A DNA stretch of 64,000 nt from Gammaproteobacteria bacterium. Its GTDB lineage: Bacteria; Pseudomonadota; Gammaproteobacteria; JABCZS01. Under the pieces are notes generated by a model, which had not been told where the DNA came from, ran no database searches, and saw only the letters and a list, made by a program, of their open reading frames with translations. Below are positions 48,401-59,162 of this stretch, one piece after another (within the stretch, counting starts at the first letter, position 1; each line of letters opens with the position of its first letter). A program made the position numbers and the translations under genes. The stretch is taken from the NCBI GenBank assembly GCA_013289085.1, contig JABDAR010000001.1, positions 1 to 64,000 of the forward strand. Reading direction: 5' to 3'.

Positions 48401-48658
48401 TGTTTTGTCTTCTTTAGCCTGCATGATTTCACAGGTTTTTACGCGGCCATCTACGGCTTGTAGGAATTCATCTAAAGCACTAGCAAATGCAGTTAAGTTT
48501 TCAATCAACTCTTGGGTATAGCCACCGTCTTGCCACATGGGATATTGTGCTTTAAAGGCATCTATACGTGTTTGCAGGCCGCTCGACCCATACAACATTT
48601 CATCGTATGCATTTATTACAATTTGCGTTTGTATACTATTGGTAGTTTCGTTACTCAT
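45404..48658 (-). CDS. Large putative effector with an alpha/beta-hydrolase domain (GFSRG)
   Basis: A protein of about 1,084 residues, unrecognised as a whole. Residues about 400-640 contain a hydrolase-like domain: LIIHFAGTG near 403, the nucleophile elbow LTGFSRGAAAQ with Ser480, and FLIDPAYGTFD near 512 as possible acid region. GFSRGA elbows are typical of DUF2235/Tle1-type lipases of secretion-system effectors. The N-terminal 350 residues are helical; the region about 700-960 is highly charged (many Lys/Glu/Gln) and probably coiled. No signal peptide or membrane helix. It is the first gene of a two-gene unit with the LRR protein. Large size and domain content suggest a translocated enzyme; this is inferred. 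Confidence 0.85.
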   Translation of the reverse strand: MSNETTNSIQTQIVINAYDEMLYGSSGLQTRIDAFKAQYPMWQDGGYTQELIENLTAFASALDEFLQAVDGRVKTCEIMQAKEDKTNKKQLETTETLTPVLPVLEKLEKLQAAMSKLVYSSKVVDIVKKNASHLIVYNQARKLIDDFVTPLFENDTIFGLVRALVLKRPTLELLYSKLGSMGSNLGPLSGVVAGIDGTVIAACLSGLKKCHLEGIKNYTYIETLFKVMLQQLMTPSARDQIDADIPEDHNQSIKDMKMELDLGITIDPSKEIENKDIDPNIPLTTETINDETDQEAKKNSLRMAITWVADKKWNFVNIYTQAQQEKIQQHILLFRKCIDKIPEATSLNPVWTELRKTLARMPRNIRHYLQNELYESAKLEGLTPPKWVNPLKNRKSKSDKFSKTEPLIIHFAGTGVSSTINTDTIGNLLAEYNNFFIEGGSDDEYWGSDGEKKLNKILENLVTLKEKNQLPSKLILTGFSRGAAAQIELANKIHKKFNVNQPKENWITIEMFLIDPAYGTFDFSTASTQTKHIPACVDTLNILYADDPAPETDEVMDALIARNTTQRKHYELISEDPSATTIKTLTLQGKHKELGLTRAGKAEEIACFVDELGREFLDNSGCMPAPFSKSDPVSVSVESPAFDGEYLNENIISAQQNLSVGYSSSDTLRFINGSLTNNKSAEFSRKMGQLANPVIENHTAENQYYETLLNKISHDITHGHFVSDTMSKMYKKIEQYNTSLKTEHPQDPKQVFLTIKEDAETAIDTWSPSRKVEVQHFYENIAKTVEPDFSAIAIRESNTAKQKDKEQTLLTIIKEELKAEISKAKEQQKYEASFIGFAVKKTSALFGKTESVSPKEMIASCEKIITKITELQENAVINPLKELNTFLEKENKQITPKIAEGIKNVIVWFQQEERKTTPEQEGQRSARFDHIADTVVNTVKEYEQYSQDSFLSRNSDNLKTPAKVEAFVTILKNNTHFSAAEKLEILKKYIGDSLHDATQRHESGSVHQVSTSTLRGYQIFKKTKSHLVTLLQRAQNQMAVMNSDALIPPMDTDPIASQERQDRYRAYWPDKKVVKINASNKGGN

Positions 48659-48773
48659 GTCATAAGGATAACATCTATATATAATAAGTCCAACAGCTTA
48701 TTTAATAAAAAATCTATGTTTTCAATGGGTTGTATTGCAGAGAAAATATTCTTGGCCTATCTCCTTTGACCTA

Positions 48774-48802
48774 TTGGACATACTAAGAAGCTAAACTAAA
48801 AT
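48774..48802 (+). promoter_or_regulatory. Sigma-70 promoter of the 57-residue gene
   Basis: TTGGAC (48774-48779), 17-base spacer, TAAAAT (48797-48802); transcription would start about 30 bases before the ATG. Confidence 0.7.
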
Positions 48803-48840
48803 AATAGAGTGTGAAGAAAAACAACAAAGAGGAAAATATC

Positions 48841-49014
48841 ATGTCAAATAAAAATAAAACTCAAAAACTACCTTTAGGTAGAAATCCTTTAAACAATGAA
48901 CCTACAAGAAGTGTACAAGCTCAACATCTAGGTGGGAACAATCAACCTTTAAATCAGCCTTCTAAAGGCAAGCCATCTAAAGGCAACAAAGAATTTGGCC
49001 AAAAAGGTTGGTAA
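48841..49014 (+). CDS. Small basic hydrophilic protein, function unknown
   Basis: A 57-residue protein rich in Lys, Asn, Gln, Gly and Pro, with no hydrophobic core: NKNKTQKLPLGRNPLNNEP at the start and the short repeats SKGKPSKGNKEFGQKGW at the end. AGAGG precedes the ATG at suitable spacing. It has its own promoter and a strong terminator, so it is a self-contained transcription unit and likely real. It is probably disordered; nucleic-acid binding or a short secreted peptide are possible but not shown. Confidence 0.7.
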   Translation: MSNKNKTQKLPLGRNPLNNEPTRSVQAQHLGGNNQPLNQPSKGKPSKGNKEFGQKGW

Positions 49015-49021
49015 GCATAAT

Positions 49022-49056
49022 CCCCGCATGGGTAAACTCATGCGGGGTGCTTTAAT
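49022..49056 (+). terminator. Terminator of the 57-residue gene
   Basis: CCCCGCATG (49022-49030) pairs with CATGCGGGG (49039-49047), with two more pairs in the loop, followed by TGCTTTAAT. Very stable hairpin; the T-run is modest. Confidence 0.75.
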
Positions 49057-49101
49057 CTAGGACGCAATACTGTATAATCCTCCCTTTAACAGGGAGCGTT
49101 T

Positions 49102-50034
49102 ATGTGGTTCAAACAAATACAATATTTCCATCTTAAAACCGGTTTACCTTATCAAACAGATTATTTGAGCGAAGCGCTTGAAGGTTTAAGCTTTGAGCCG
49201 TGTTTACCTTCATTGCCAGTGGGTATGGGTTTTATTCCACCACTTGAAGAGTCGCTTGTGCATGCCGCCAATGGTTATATGATGCTGTGTTTACAAGTTG
49301 AAGAAAAAATTCTGCCCTCAACCGTGGTGCGACAAGCTTTGCAAGAGCGTATTAAAATCATCGAGCAGACTCAAAGCCGTAAAGTGCCTTATAAAGAAAA
49401 ACAAGCGCTGCAATCCGATATTATTTCGACGCTTTTGCCACGTGCTTTTAGTCGGTTAAAACAAATTTATGCTTATGTTGATACCAAACGTAATTGTTTA
49501 ATTTTAAATGCTGCGCATCCCAAAGAAATTGGTTATTTTTTAAATTGCTGGAAAAAAGTATTACCCGATCATCAACTCATCATGCCAGAATTAAAAGACT
49601 TAAGTTTTGTATTGACCGATTGGTTGCAAAATCATTCCTATCCGCAAAGTTTTTCTATTGAAAAAGCCTGTGTATTACAAGATCCAAGTCAGCAAAGTCG
49701 CACCATTCGTTGTCAACAACAGAATTTATCAGCAACACCGATTCAGTCTTTATTGACCGATGGTTGTCAAGTAAAGCAATTAGCATTGACTTGGCAAGAT
49801 CGGGTAAGCTTTAATATCAATAGTGAATTTATGATTAGAGGTTTAGATTTTCAAGATAAATTACAATCAAGCGATGCAGGGGACGCACAAACACAGCAAC
49901 AACAATTTGATGTCGATTTTATTTTAATGACACAAGCGATAGCTGAATTTATGATAGATTTATTGGCGCTCTTATCTAAGACGCCAGCGACAACCCCGGC
50001 ATTGCGCGAAGAAGGCGAAGCAATCCAGGTGTAA
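49102..50034 (+). CDS. rdgC: Recombination-associated protein RdgC
   Basis: A 310-residue ring-forming DNA-binding protein of the RdgC family, which modulates RecA. It opens with MWFKQIQYFHL and has LPVGMGFIPPL, RKVPYKEKQALQSDI, YAYVDTKRNCLILNAA and LALTWQDRVSFNINSEFMIRGLDFQD, all typical. Length matches. It is followed 3 bases later by recQ, a pairing of two genome-maintenance genes on one transcript. Confidence 0.95.
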   Translation: MWFKQIQYFHLKTGLPYQTDYLSEALEGLSFEPCLPSLPVGMGFIPPLEESLVHAANGYMMLCLQVEEKILPSTVVRQALQERIKIIEQTQSRKVPYKEKQALQSDIISTLLPRAFSRLKQIYAYVDTKRNCLILNAAHPKEIGYFLNCWKKVLPDHQLIMPELKDLSFVLTDWLQNHSYPQSFSIEKACVLQDPSQQSRTIRCQQQNLSATPIQSLLTDGCQVKQLALTWQDRVSFNINSEFMIRGLDFQDKLQSSDAGDAQTQQQQFDVDFILMTQAIAEFMIDLLALLSKTPATTPALREEGEAIQV

Positions 50035-50037
50035 ATC

Positions 50038-51816
50038 ATGAACAAATTAGCCGCATTACAACGCTATTTTGGCTTTGATGCTTTTCGACCCTATCAGGAA
50101 GAAATCATCGACTGCATACTGCAAAATCAAGATGTTTTTGCAGTATTACCGACAGGCGCTGGAAAATCCTTATGTTTTCAATTACCCGCAATTTTATTAG
50201 ATGGCGTGGCCATCGTCATTTCACCTTTAATCGCTTTGATGCAAGATCAAGTCGATTATTTAAACCAACAAGGCATTCGCGCTGCGTTTATTAATAGCAG
50301 TGTTGCGCCTTATTTAATCGATGAAGTCTTAGCCGATTTAAATCAATATCAATTAATTTATATTGCCCCAGAGCGTTTAGTGCAAGCACGATTTTTATCT
50401 TGCTTAAAAAAAGCCAATATCAGTTTTTTTATTATCGATGAAGCGCATTGTATCTCACAGTGGGGACATGATTTTCGGCCTGAATATCGATCCTTGAATT
50501 TATTAAAACAGCAATTCCCCAATAAAGCCATCGCCGCTTTTACCGCAACTGCGACGCAAACGGTGAATGTTGATATTTGTGAACAATTATTATTAAAAAA
50601 TCCGCATAAAGTTCAAAGTAGTTTCGATAGACCTAATTTAATTATTCGCATCATTGAACGGGATCATTTGCAAAAACAAATACTCGCGTACTTGGAGCCT
50701 CATGCAGAACACTCGGGTATTATTTATGCAGGCACGCGTAAAGGCGTTGATGAGTTACATGATTTTTTATTAGCAAAGGGCCTGCGTGTTGCAAAGTATC
50801 ATGCAGGCTTATCTGAAAAAGAACGGTTTAAAGCGCAGCGTGCTTTTATGAATGACGATGCCTTAATTATAGTGGCAACCGTTGCGTTTGGTATGGGTGT
50901 ACATAAATCTAATATTCGTTTTGTGATCCATGCCAATATGCCTAAAAGCGTAGAGCAATATTATCAAGAAATGGGTCGGGCAGGGCGCGATGGTTTAGCA
51001 TCTGAATGTACGATGTTATACCATTACCAAGATTTATTATTACAAAAACATTTAGCAAAAACGCATACTGAAGCAGAGATTATCGATCATCAAGAAAAAA
51101 TGGCTGAACAAATGTTTGGTTTTTGTTCTTCTTTGCATTGTCGAAGAATTGATTTATTAGGGCATTTTGCGGAAAAGTATATTCATGATCGCTGCGATGC
51201 TTGTGATAATTGTTTGTCTGAAACTAAAGTGATCGAAGGCACGATCATTGCTCAAAAAATATTATCGTGTGTATATCGATTAAAAGAACGGTTTGGGATG
51301 AATTATGTCATCGATGTGTTGCGGGGTTCAAAAAATAAAAATATTTTGGGCCGTGGGCATGAGACGTTATCGACTTATGGCATCATGGCTCCCCATGGGC
51401 AAAAAGAATTGCAGCATTATGTGTTAAGTTTAATCCAGCAGGGATTTTTGCAGATTTCACAAGGTGAGTATCCCTTATTGCAATTAACTCCTCATAGTCG
51501 GAAAATTTTAAAAGATAAACAGACTGTGTTCTTCCGGCAGAAAAAACATACCGATAAAAAAGCGAAAGTTCAGCATGTGGATTATGATAAAGACTTGTTT
51601 GCACAATTGTCAGCAGTGCGTAAAGCCATAGCGACTAAAGCAGGCTTGCCGCCGTTTGTGATTTTTCATGATAGGACTTTGATTGAGGTGTGTATTCATA
51701 AGCCACACACACAAGCGGGGTTATTGCAAATCAATGGGATAGGCGAAGAAAAATTAAAACGTTATGGCGATGCGGTGTTAAACTGTGTGAAAGGATATTG
51801 TACGCCCCCTTTATGA
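50038..51816 (+). CDS. recQ: ATP-dependent DNA helicase RecQ
   Basis: A 592-residue 3'-5' helicase. FGFDAFRPYQEEII (motif 0), LPTGAGKSLC (Walker A), DEAHCISQWGHDFRPEY (motif II and aromatic loop), and QEMGRAGRDGL (motif VI) are present. The zinc site has C..R then CDACDNC; the winged helix and the C-terminal HRDC domain (about 520-592) follow. The last residues, TPPL, and the stop lie inside a dispersed palindromic repeat (51803-51923), so the natural end of the protein was probably replaced. Confidence 0.97.
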   Translation: MNKLAALQRYFGFDAFRPYQEEIIDCILQNQDVFAVLPTGAGKSLCFQLPAILLDGVAIVISPLIALMQDQVDYLNQQGIRAAFINSSVAPYLIDEVLADLNQYQLIYIAPERLVQARFLSCLKKANISFFIIDEAHCISQWGHDFRPEYRSLNLLKQQFPNKAIAAFTATATQTVNVDICEQLLLKNPHKVQSSFDRPNLIIRIIERDHLQKQILAYLEPHAEHSGIIYAGTRKGVDELHDFLLAKGLRVAKYHAGLSEKERFKAQRAFMNDDALIIVATVAFGMGVHKSNIRFVIHANMPKSVEQYYQEMGRAGRDGLASECTMLYHYQDLLLQKHLAKTHTEAEIIDHQEKMAEQMFGFCSSLHCRRIDLLGHFAEKYIHDRCDACDNCLSETKVIEGTIIAQKILSCVYRLKERFGMNYVIDVLRGSKNKNILGRGHETLSTYGIMAPHGQKELQHYVLSLIQQGFLQISQGEYPLLQLTPHSRKILKDKQTVFFRQKKHTDKKAKVQHVDYDKDLFAQLSAVRKAIATKAGLPPFVIFHDRTLIEVCIHKPHTQAGLLQINGIGEEKLKRYGDAVLNCVKGYCTPPL

Positions 51817-51923
51817 AAGGGGGCCGGCCGTGGGCCGGGGGGATTTTGTGAACTTCCGATGTGTACGCCATAGTTTGCAAAATCCCCCCGCCTATGAAGG
51901 CGGCCCCCTTTCTTAAGGGGGCG
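51803..51923. repeat. Palindromic dispersed repeat, copy 1 (recQ 3' end)
   Basis: A 121-base imperfect palindrome. The left arm (CGCCCCCTTTATGAAAGG..., GGGGGGATTTT at 51837-51847) mirrors the right arm (GCAAAATCCCCCC at 51878-51890, then GGCCCCCTTTCTTAAGGGGGCG). The first 28 bases match, in inverted orientation, the end of the repeat at 57946-58086. It contains the recQ stop codon. No coding capacity; MITE/REP-like. It may also end transcription between recQ and murJ. Confidence 0.88.
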
Positions 51924-51947
51924 AAAAAAATAAAGGTTCAAATATAA

Positions 51948-53489
51948 ATGAGCAAACAATTGACCAAATCAGCATCCCTTGTTGGGTTTATGACCTTGCT
52001 TTCTCGCATCATGGGATTTGTGCGCGATATTTTAGTTGCAACATTTTTTGGGGCAGGGGCTGCGTATGATGCTTTTTTAATTGCTTTCAAAATTCCTAAT
52101 TTTATGCGCAGTCTGTTTGCCGAAGGCGCATTTTCCCAAGCGTTTGTGCCCCTGCTGTCTGAATACCATACCAAACACCAACCCAATGAAATTCGTCATT
52201 TTATTGATAAAGTAGCAGGCAGTCTTGGCGTTATTGTTTTTTTAGTGATGTGTCTTCTGATGGCGGCATCGCCTTTAGTGATACGCATATTTGCCCCTGG
52301 TTTTGATGTCGGTGGTGAGCGTTTTACCTTAGCCACACACATGTTATACATTACTGCGCCTTATTTATTTTTTATTTCCTTAACTGCATTTTGTGGCGGA
52401 ATTTTAAATACCTTTAATCGCTTTGCTATTCCCGCGCTGACACCCATTTTATTGAATTTAGCGATGATAGGGGCAACCCTGTGGTTACGCGGTTATTTAG
52501 ATGAACCGATCTATGCGCTGGCTTATGGCGTTTTATTAGGCGGAATCTTGCAGCTTGCCATTCAAATACCTTTTTTATGGCATTTAAAATTATTACCGCG
52601 CGCAAAAATTGCTTTTAAAGATCCAGCAGTCAAACGATTATTAAAATTAATAGCGCCACTTATTTTTGCAGCTTCTGTTGTGCAAGTAAATTTATTAGTC
52701 ATCACTATATTTGCATCATTTTTAACCCCAGGCAGTGTGTCTTGGTTATATTACGCAGAACGTTTAATGCAATTTCCTTTAGGCGTATTTGGGATCGCTT
52801 TAGCCACTGTCGTCTTACCGCATTTATCCAAACAACATGCCAAACAAGATAAACAAAATTTTAATGGCGTACTCGATTGGTCCTTAAAAGCCGTATGCTT
52901 AATCGGCATACCTGCATCCATTGCGCTCATTGTCATAGCGAAACCCTTATTAACTACTTTATTTCAATATGGCAAATTTACGCCTTTTGATGTCATACAA
53001 TCCCAAGGCGCATTAGTGGCCTTTGGTTTTGGGTTAGCGATATTTATTTTTATTAAAATTTTAGCTGCCGCCTGTTATGCCAGGCAAGATGTCAAAGCCC
53101 CAGTGCGCATTGCTGTGATTTGTTTATTTGCGAATGTTGCCTTAAGCGCAGTGCTGATGCAATATTTTGCCCATATTGGTCTAGCCATGTCGACAACGCT
53201 TTCAGCACTATTAAACGCAGGCCTGTTATACGCAAGACTCTATAAAAATGCAGATTTTCGCTTTCAAACCCCTTGGTTAGATTACATCCTCCAATTAATC
53301 ATGGCGAATGCGGCAATGGTATATGTGTTAATATGGATCATGAATTATTTTGGCGAATGGTTATTATTGGATACAAAGTTACGGGTTTTAGGACTCGGTT
53401 TATTGGTCGGAGTAGGTGGGCTAACTTATTTAGTCACCTTATTTGCAACCGGACTACGTTTCAAACACCTACGCGCCCCTGCGGAATAG
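51948..53489 (+). CDS. murJ: Lipid II flippase MurJ
   Basis: A 513-residue MOP-superfamily membrane protein with about 14 helices. It opens with SASLVGFMTLLSRIMGFVRDILVATFFGAG and has IPNFMRSLFAEGAFSQAFVPLLSEY, the strongest family signature, and the central YYAERLMQFPLGVFGIAL. It flips lipid-linked peptidoglycan precursor across the inner membrane. Essential. It follows the recQ repeat by 24 bases, with an AAAGG site. Confidence 0.96.
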   Translation: MSKQLTKSASLVGFMTLLSRIMGFVRDILVATFFGAGAAYDAFLIAFKIPNFMRSLFAEGAFSQAFVPLLSEYHTKHQPNEIRHFIDKVAGSLGVIVFLVMCLLMAASPLVIRIFAPGFDVGGERFTLATHMLYITAPYLFFISLTAFCGGILNTFNRFAIPALTPILLNLAMIGATLWLRGYLDEPIYALAYGVLLGGILQLAIQIPFLWHLKLLPRAKIAFKDPAVKRLLKLIAPLIFAASVVQVNLLVITIFASFLTPGSVSWLYYAERLMQFPLGVFGIALATVVLPHLSKQHAKQDKQNFNGVLDWSLKAVCLIGIPASIALIVIAKPLLTTLFQYGKFTPFDVIQSQGALVAFGFGLAIFIFIKILAAACYARQDVKAPVRIAVICLFANVALSAVLMQYFAHIGLAMSTTLSALLNAGLLYARLYKNADFRFQTPWLDYILQLIMANAAMVYVLIWIMNYFGEWLLLDTKLRVLGLGLLVGVGGLTYLVTLFATGLRFKHLRAPAE

Positions 53490-53496
53490 AATAAAA

Positions 53497-57919
<4,423 letters not shown>

Positions 57920-57945
57920 GAAATTTATCCCCTAATTTTATTATC

Positions 57946-58086
57946 ACCCCCTTTTTAAAGCTTGTCCCGCACTTGTTGCGGGAGGGGTCGCGCGTTAGCG
58001 CGGGGGGATTTCGCGATCTTTAGGTAAACATTTAAGCTTGCAAAATCCCCCCGGCCTGCGGCCGGCCCCCTTTCATAAAGGGGGCG
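57946..58086. repeat. Palindromic dispersed repeat, copy 2 (hydrolase 3' end)
   Basis: About 141 bases. The right-hand end (CCGGCCCCCTTTCATAAAGG..., reverse complement CGCCCCCTTTATGAAAGG...) matches the left end of copy 1, including the following CCGGCCG block and GGGGGGATTTT. The left half has an added hairpin CCCGCACTTGTTGCGGG. It lies in the space between the degQ-type gene and the minus-strand hydrolase, whose stop it contains. Confidence 0.87.
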
Positions 58087-58729
58087 AGTTTTCGCTATTG
58101 AGTATATCACAATTGAGCACAGCCTTAGTCAGTTGTTCTTTTAACACCGTTAATTGACCATGAAAAAAGTGTTCAGCAGAGGGCATACGAATAAGATTAA
58201 TTTTTTCCTGCCGCTTAGCAACAAATTGATAAACCGATTCAGGTTCTACAGTTTCATCTTGTTCGCCTTGTATCATTATCCAAGGGCAATGAATAAAAGG
58301 CACATCTGCAACATTCATTCTGCTTACAGGTGGTGCAATGGTAATCAATCCTATAGGAGCGATTTCACTTGCCGCGCGTATGGCAATACAACCGCCAAAT
58401 GAAAAACCCGCTAATAAAATGGTATGCGTAGGTTGCTGTTGTTTTACCCAATTTACAATCGCTAAACAATCTTGTAATTCGCCGTTGCCTTCATCATATT
58501 TACCCGCACTTTGACCCACACCACGAAAGTTAAAACGAACAGTATCTATGCCTAAATCACGACAAGTTTGCATTAAAGTCGTAATGATTTTGTTATTCAT
58601 GGTGCCACCAAAAAGTGGATGTGGATGACATAAAATAGCGGTAATAGGGTGTTTAGGCGCAGTACCTGCTGTGATTAAACATTCTAATGGACCTGCTCTG
58701 CCATCAATGAAGGATGTTGAAAATAGCAT
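58073..58729 (-). CDS. Alpha/beta hydrolase
   Basis: A 218-residue alpha/beta hydrolase of the small cytosolic class: LCHPHPLFGGTMNNKI near residue 33, VRFNFRGVGQSAG, the nucleophile elbow LLAGFSFGGCIAIR, the acid region QGEQDETV and catalytic-type His in EHFFHG. This type occurs near lipid or envelope genes in many proteobacteria without known substrate. Start 58729 or the ATG at 58747 are both possible; both overlap the upstream RidA-family gene. The final residues (NSPPL) and stop come from the palindromic repeat. Confidence 0.85.
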   Translation of the reverse strand: MLFSTSFIDGRAGPLECLITAGTAPKHPITAILCHPHPLFGGTMNNKIITTLMQTCRDLGIDTVRFNFRGVGQSAGKYDEGNGELQDCLAIVNWVKQQQPTHTILLAGFSFGGCIAIRAASEIAPIGLITIAPPVSRMNVADVPFIHCPWIMIQGEQDETVEPESVYQFVAKRQEKINLIRMPSAEHFFHGQLTVLKEQLTKAVLNCDILNSENSPPL

Positions 58730-59162
58730 CGATTTCAACCATGGCATTAAAGGGTAAGGCGCAAGTACCTACAGCTGCGCGTGCATGGCGGCCTTTATCA
58801 CCGAACACTTGGGTCATTAATTCAGAAGCGCCATTGATGACTTGAGATTGCTCGCCAAAACCAGCAGCACAATTAACAAAACCGCCCAAACGTACGCAAG
58901 CGATAACTCTATCCCAATCATTTTGACAGGCGACTTTTAATTGCGCCAAAATATTCAGTGCGCAGTGCTGTGCAGCATTTTTGCCCATATCAATATTATT
59001 CGCATCCACTTGGCCTGTAAATTGTAATGCGCCGTTTTGCATGGGTAATTGCCCGGAAATAAATACAAGACCATTTGCTATCACAAAAGGTACATAATGT
59101 GCCGCCGGTGCAGCAGGCGTGGGTAGGGTGAGCCCTAATGCTTGGAGTGTCGTTTCAATCAT
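58704..59162 (-). CDS. RidA/YjgF-family protein (long form)
   Basis: A 152-residue protein of the Rid superfamily, of the roughly 150-residue subgroup. It starts LQALGLTLPTPAAPAAHYVPFV and has FISGQLP, VRLGGFVNCAAGF, and RAAVGTCALPFNAMVEIDA (the conserved Arg and Cys region). Classic RidA removes reactive enamine/imine intermediates; the long forms have unproven activity. The start overlaps the lon stop by 4 bases and its end overlaps the hydrolase, so the three genes form a unit. Confidence 0.92.
   Translation of the reverse strand: MIETTLQALGLTLPTPAAPAAHYVPFVIANGLVFISGQLPMQNGALQFTGQVDANNIDMGKNAAQHCALNILAQLKVACQNDWDRVIACVRLGGFVNCAAGFGEQSQVINGASELMTQVFGDKGRHARAAVGTCALPFNAMVEIDAIFNILH

Noticed and set aside
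37982-49101. Search for CRISPR arrays, integrase, transposase or toxin-antitoxin pairs in the accessory stretch
   Set aside because: No regularly spaced direct repeats, no tyrosine or serine recombinase motifs and no complete transposase frame were seen; only the partial tRNA repeat supports mobility.
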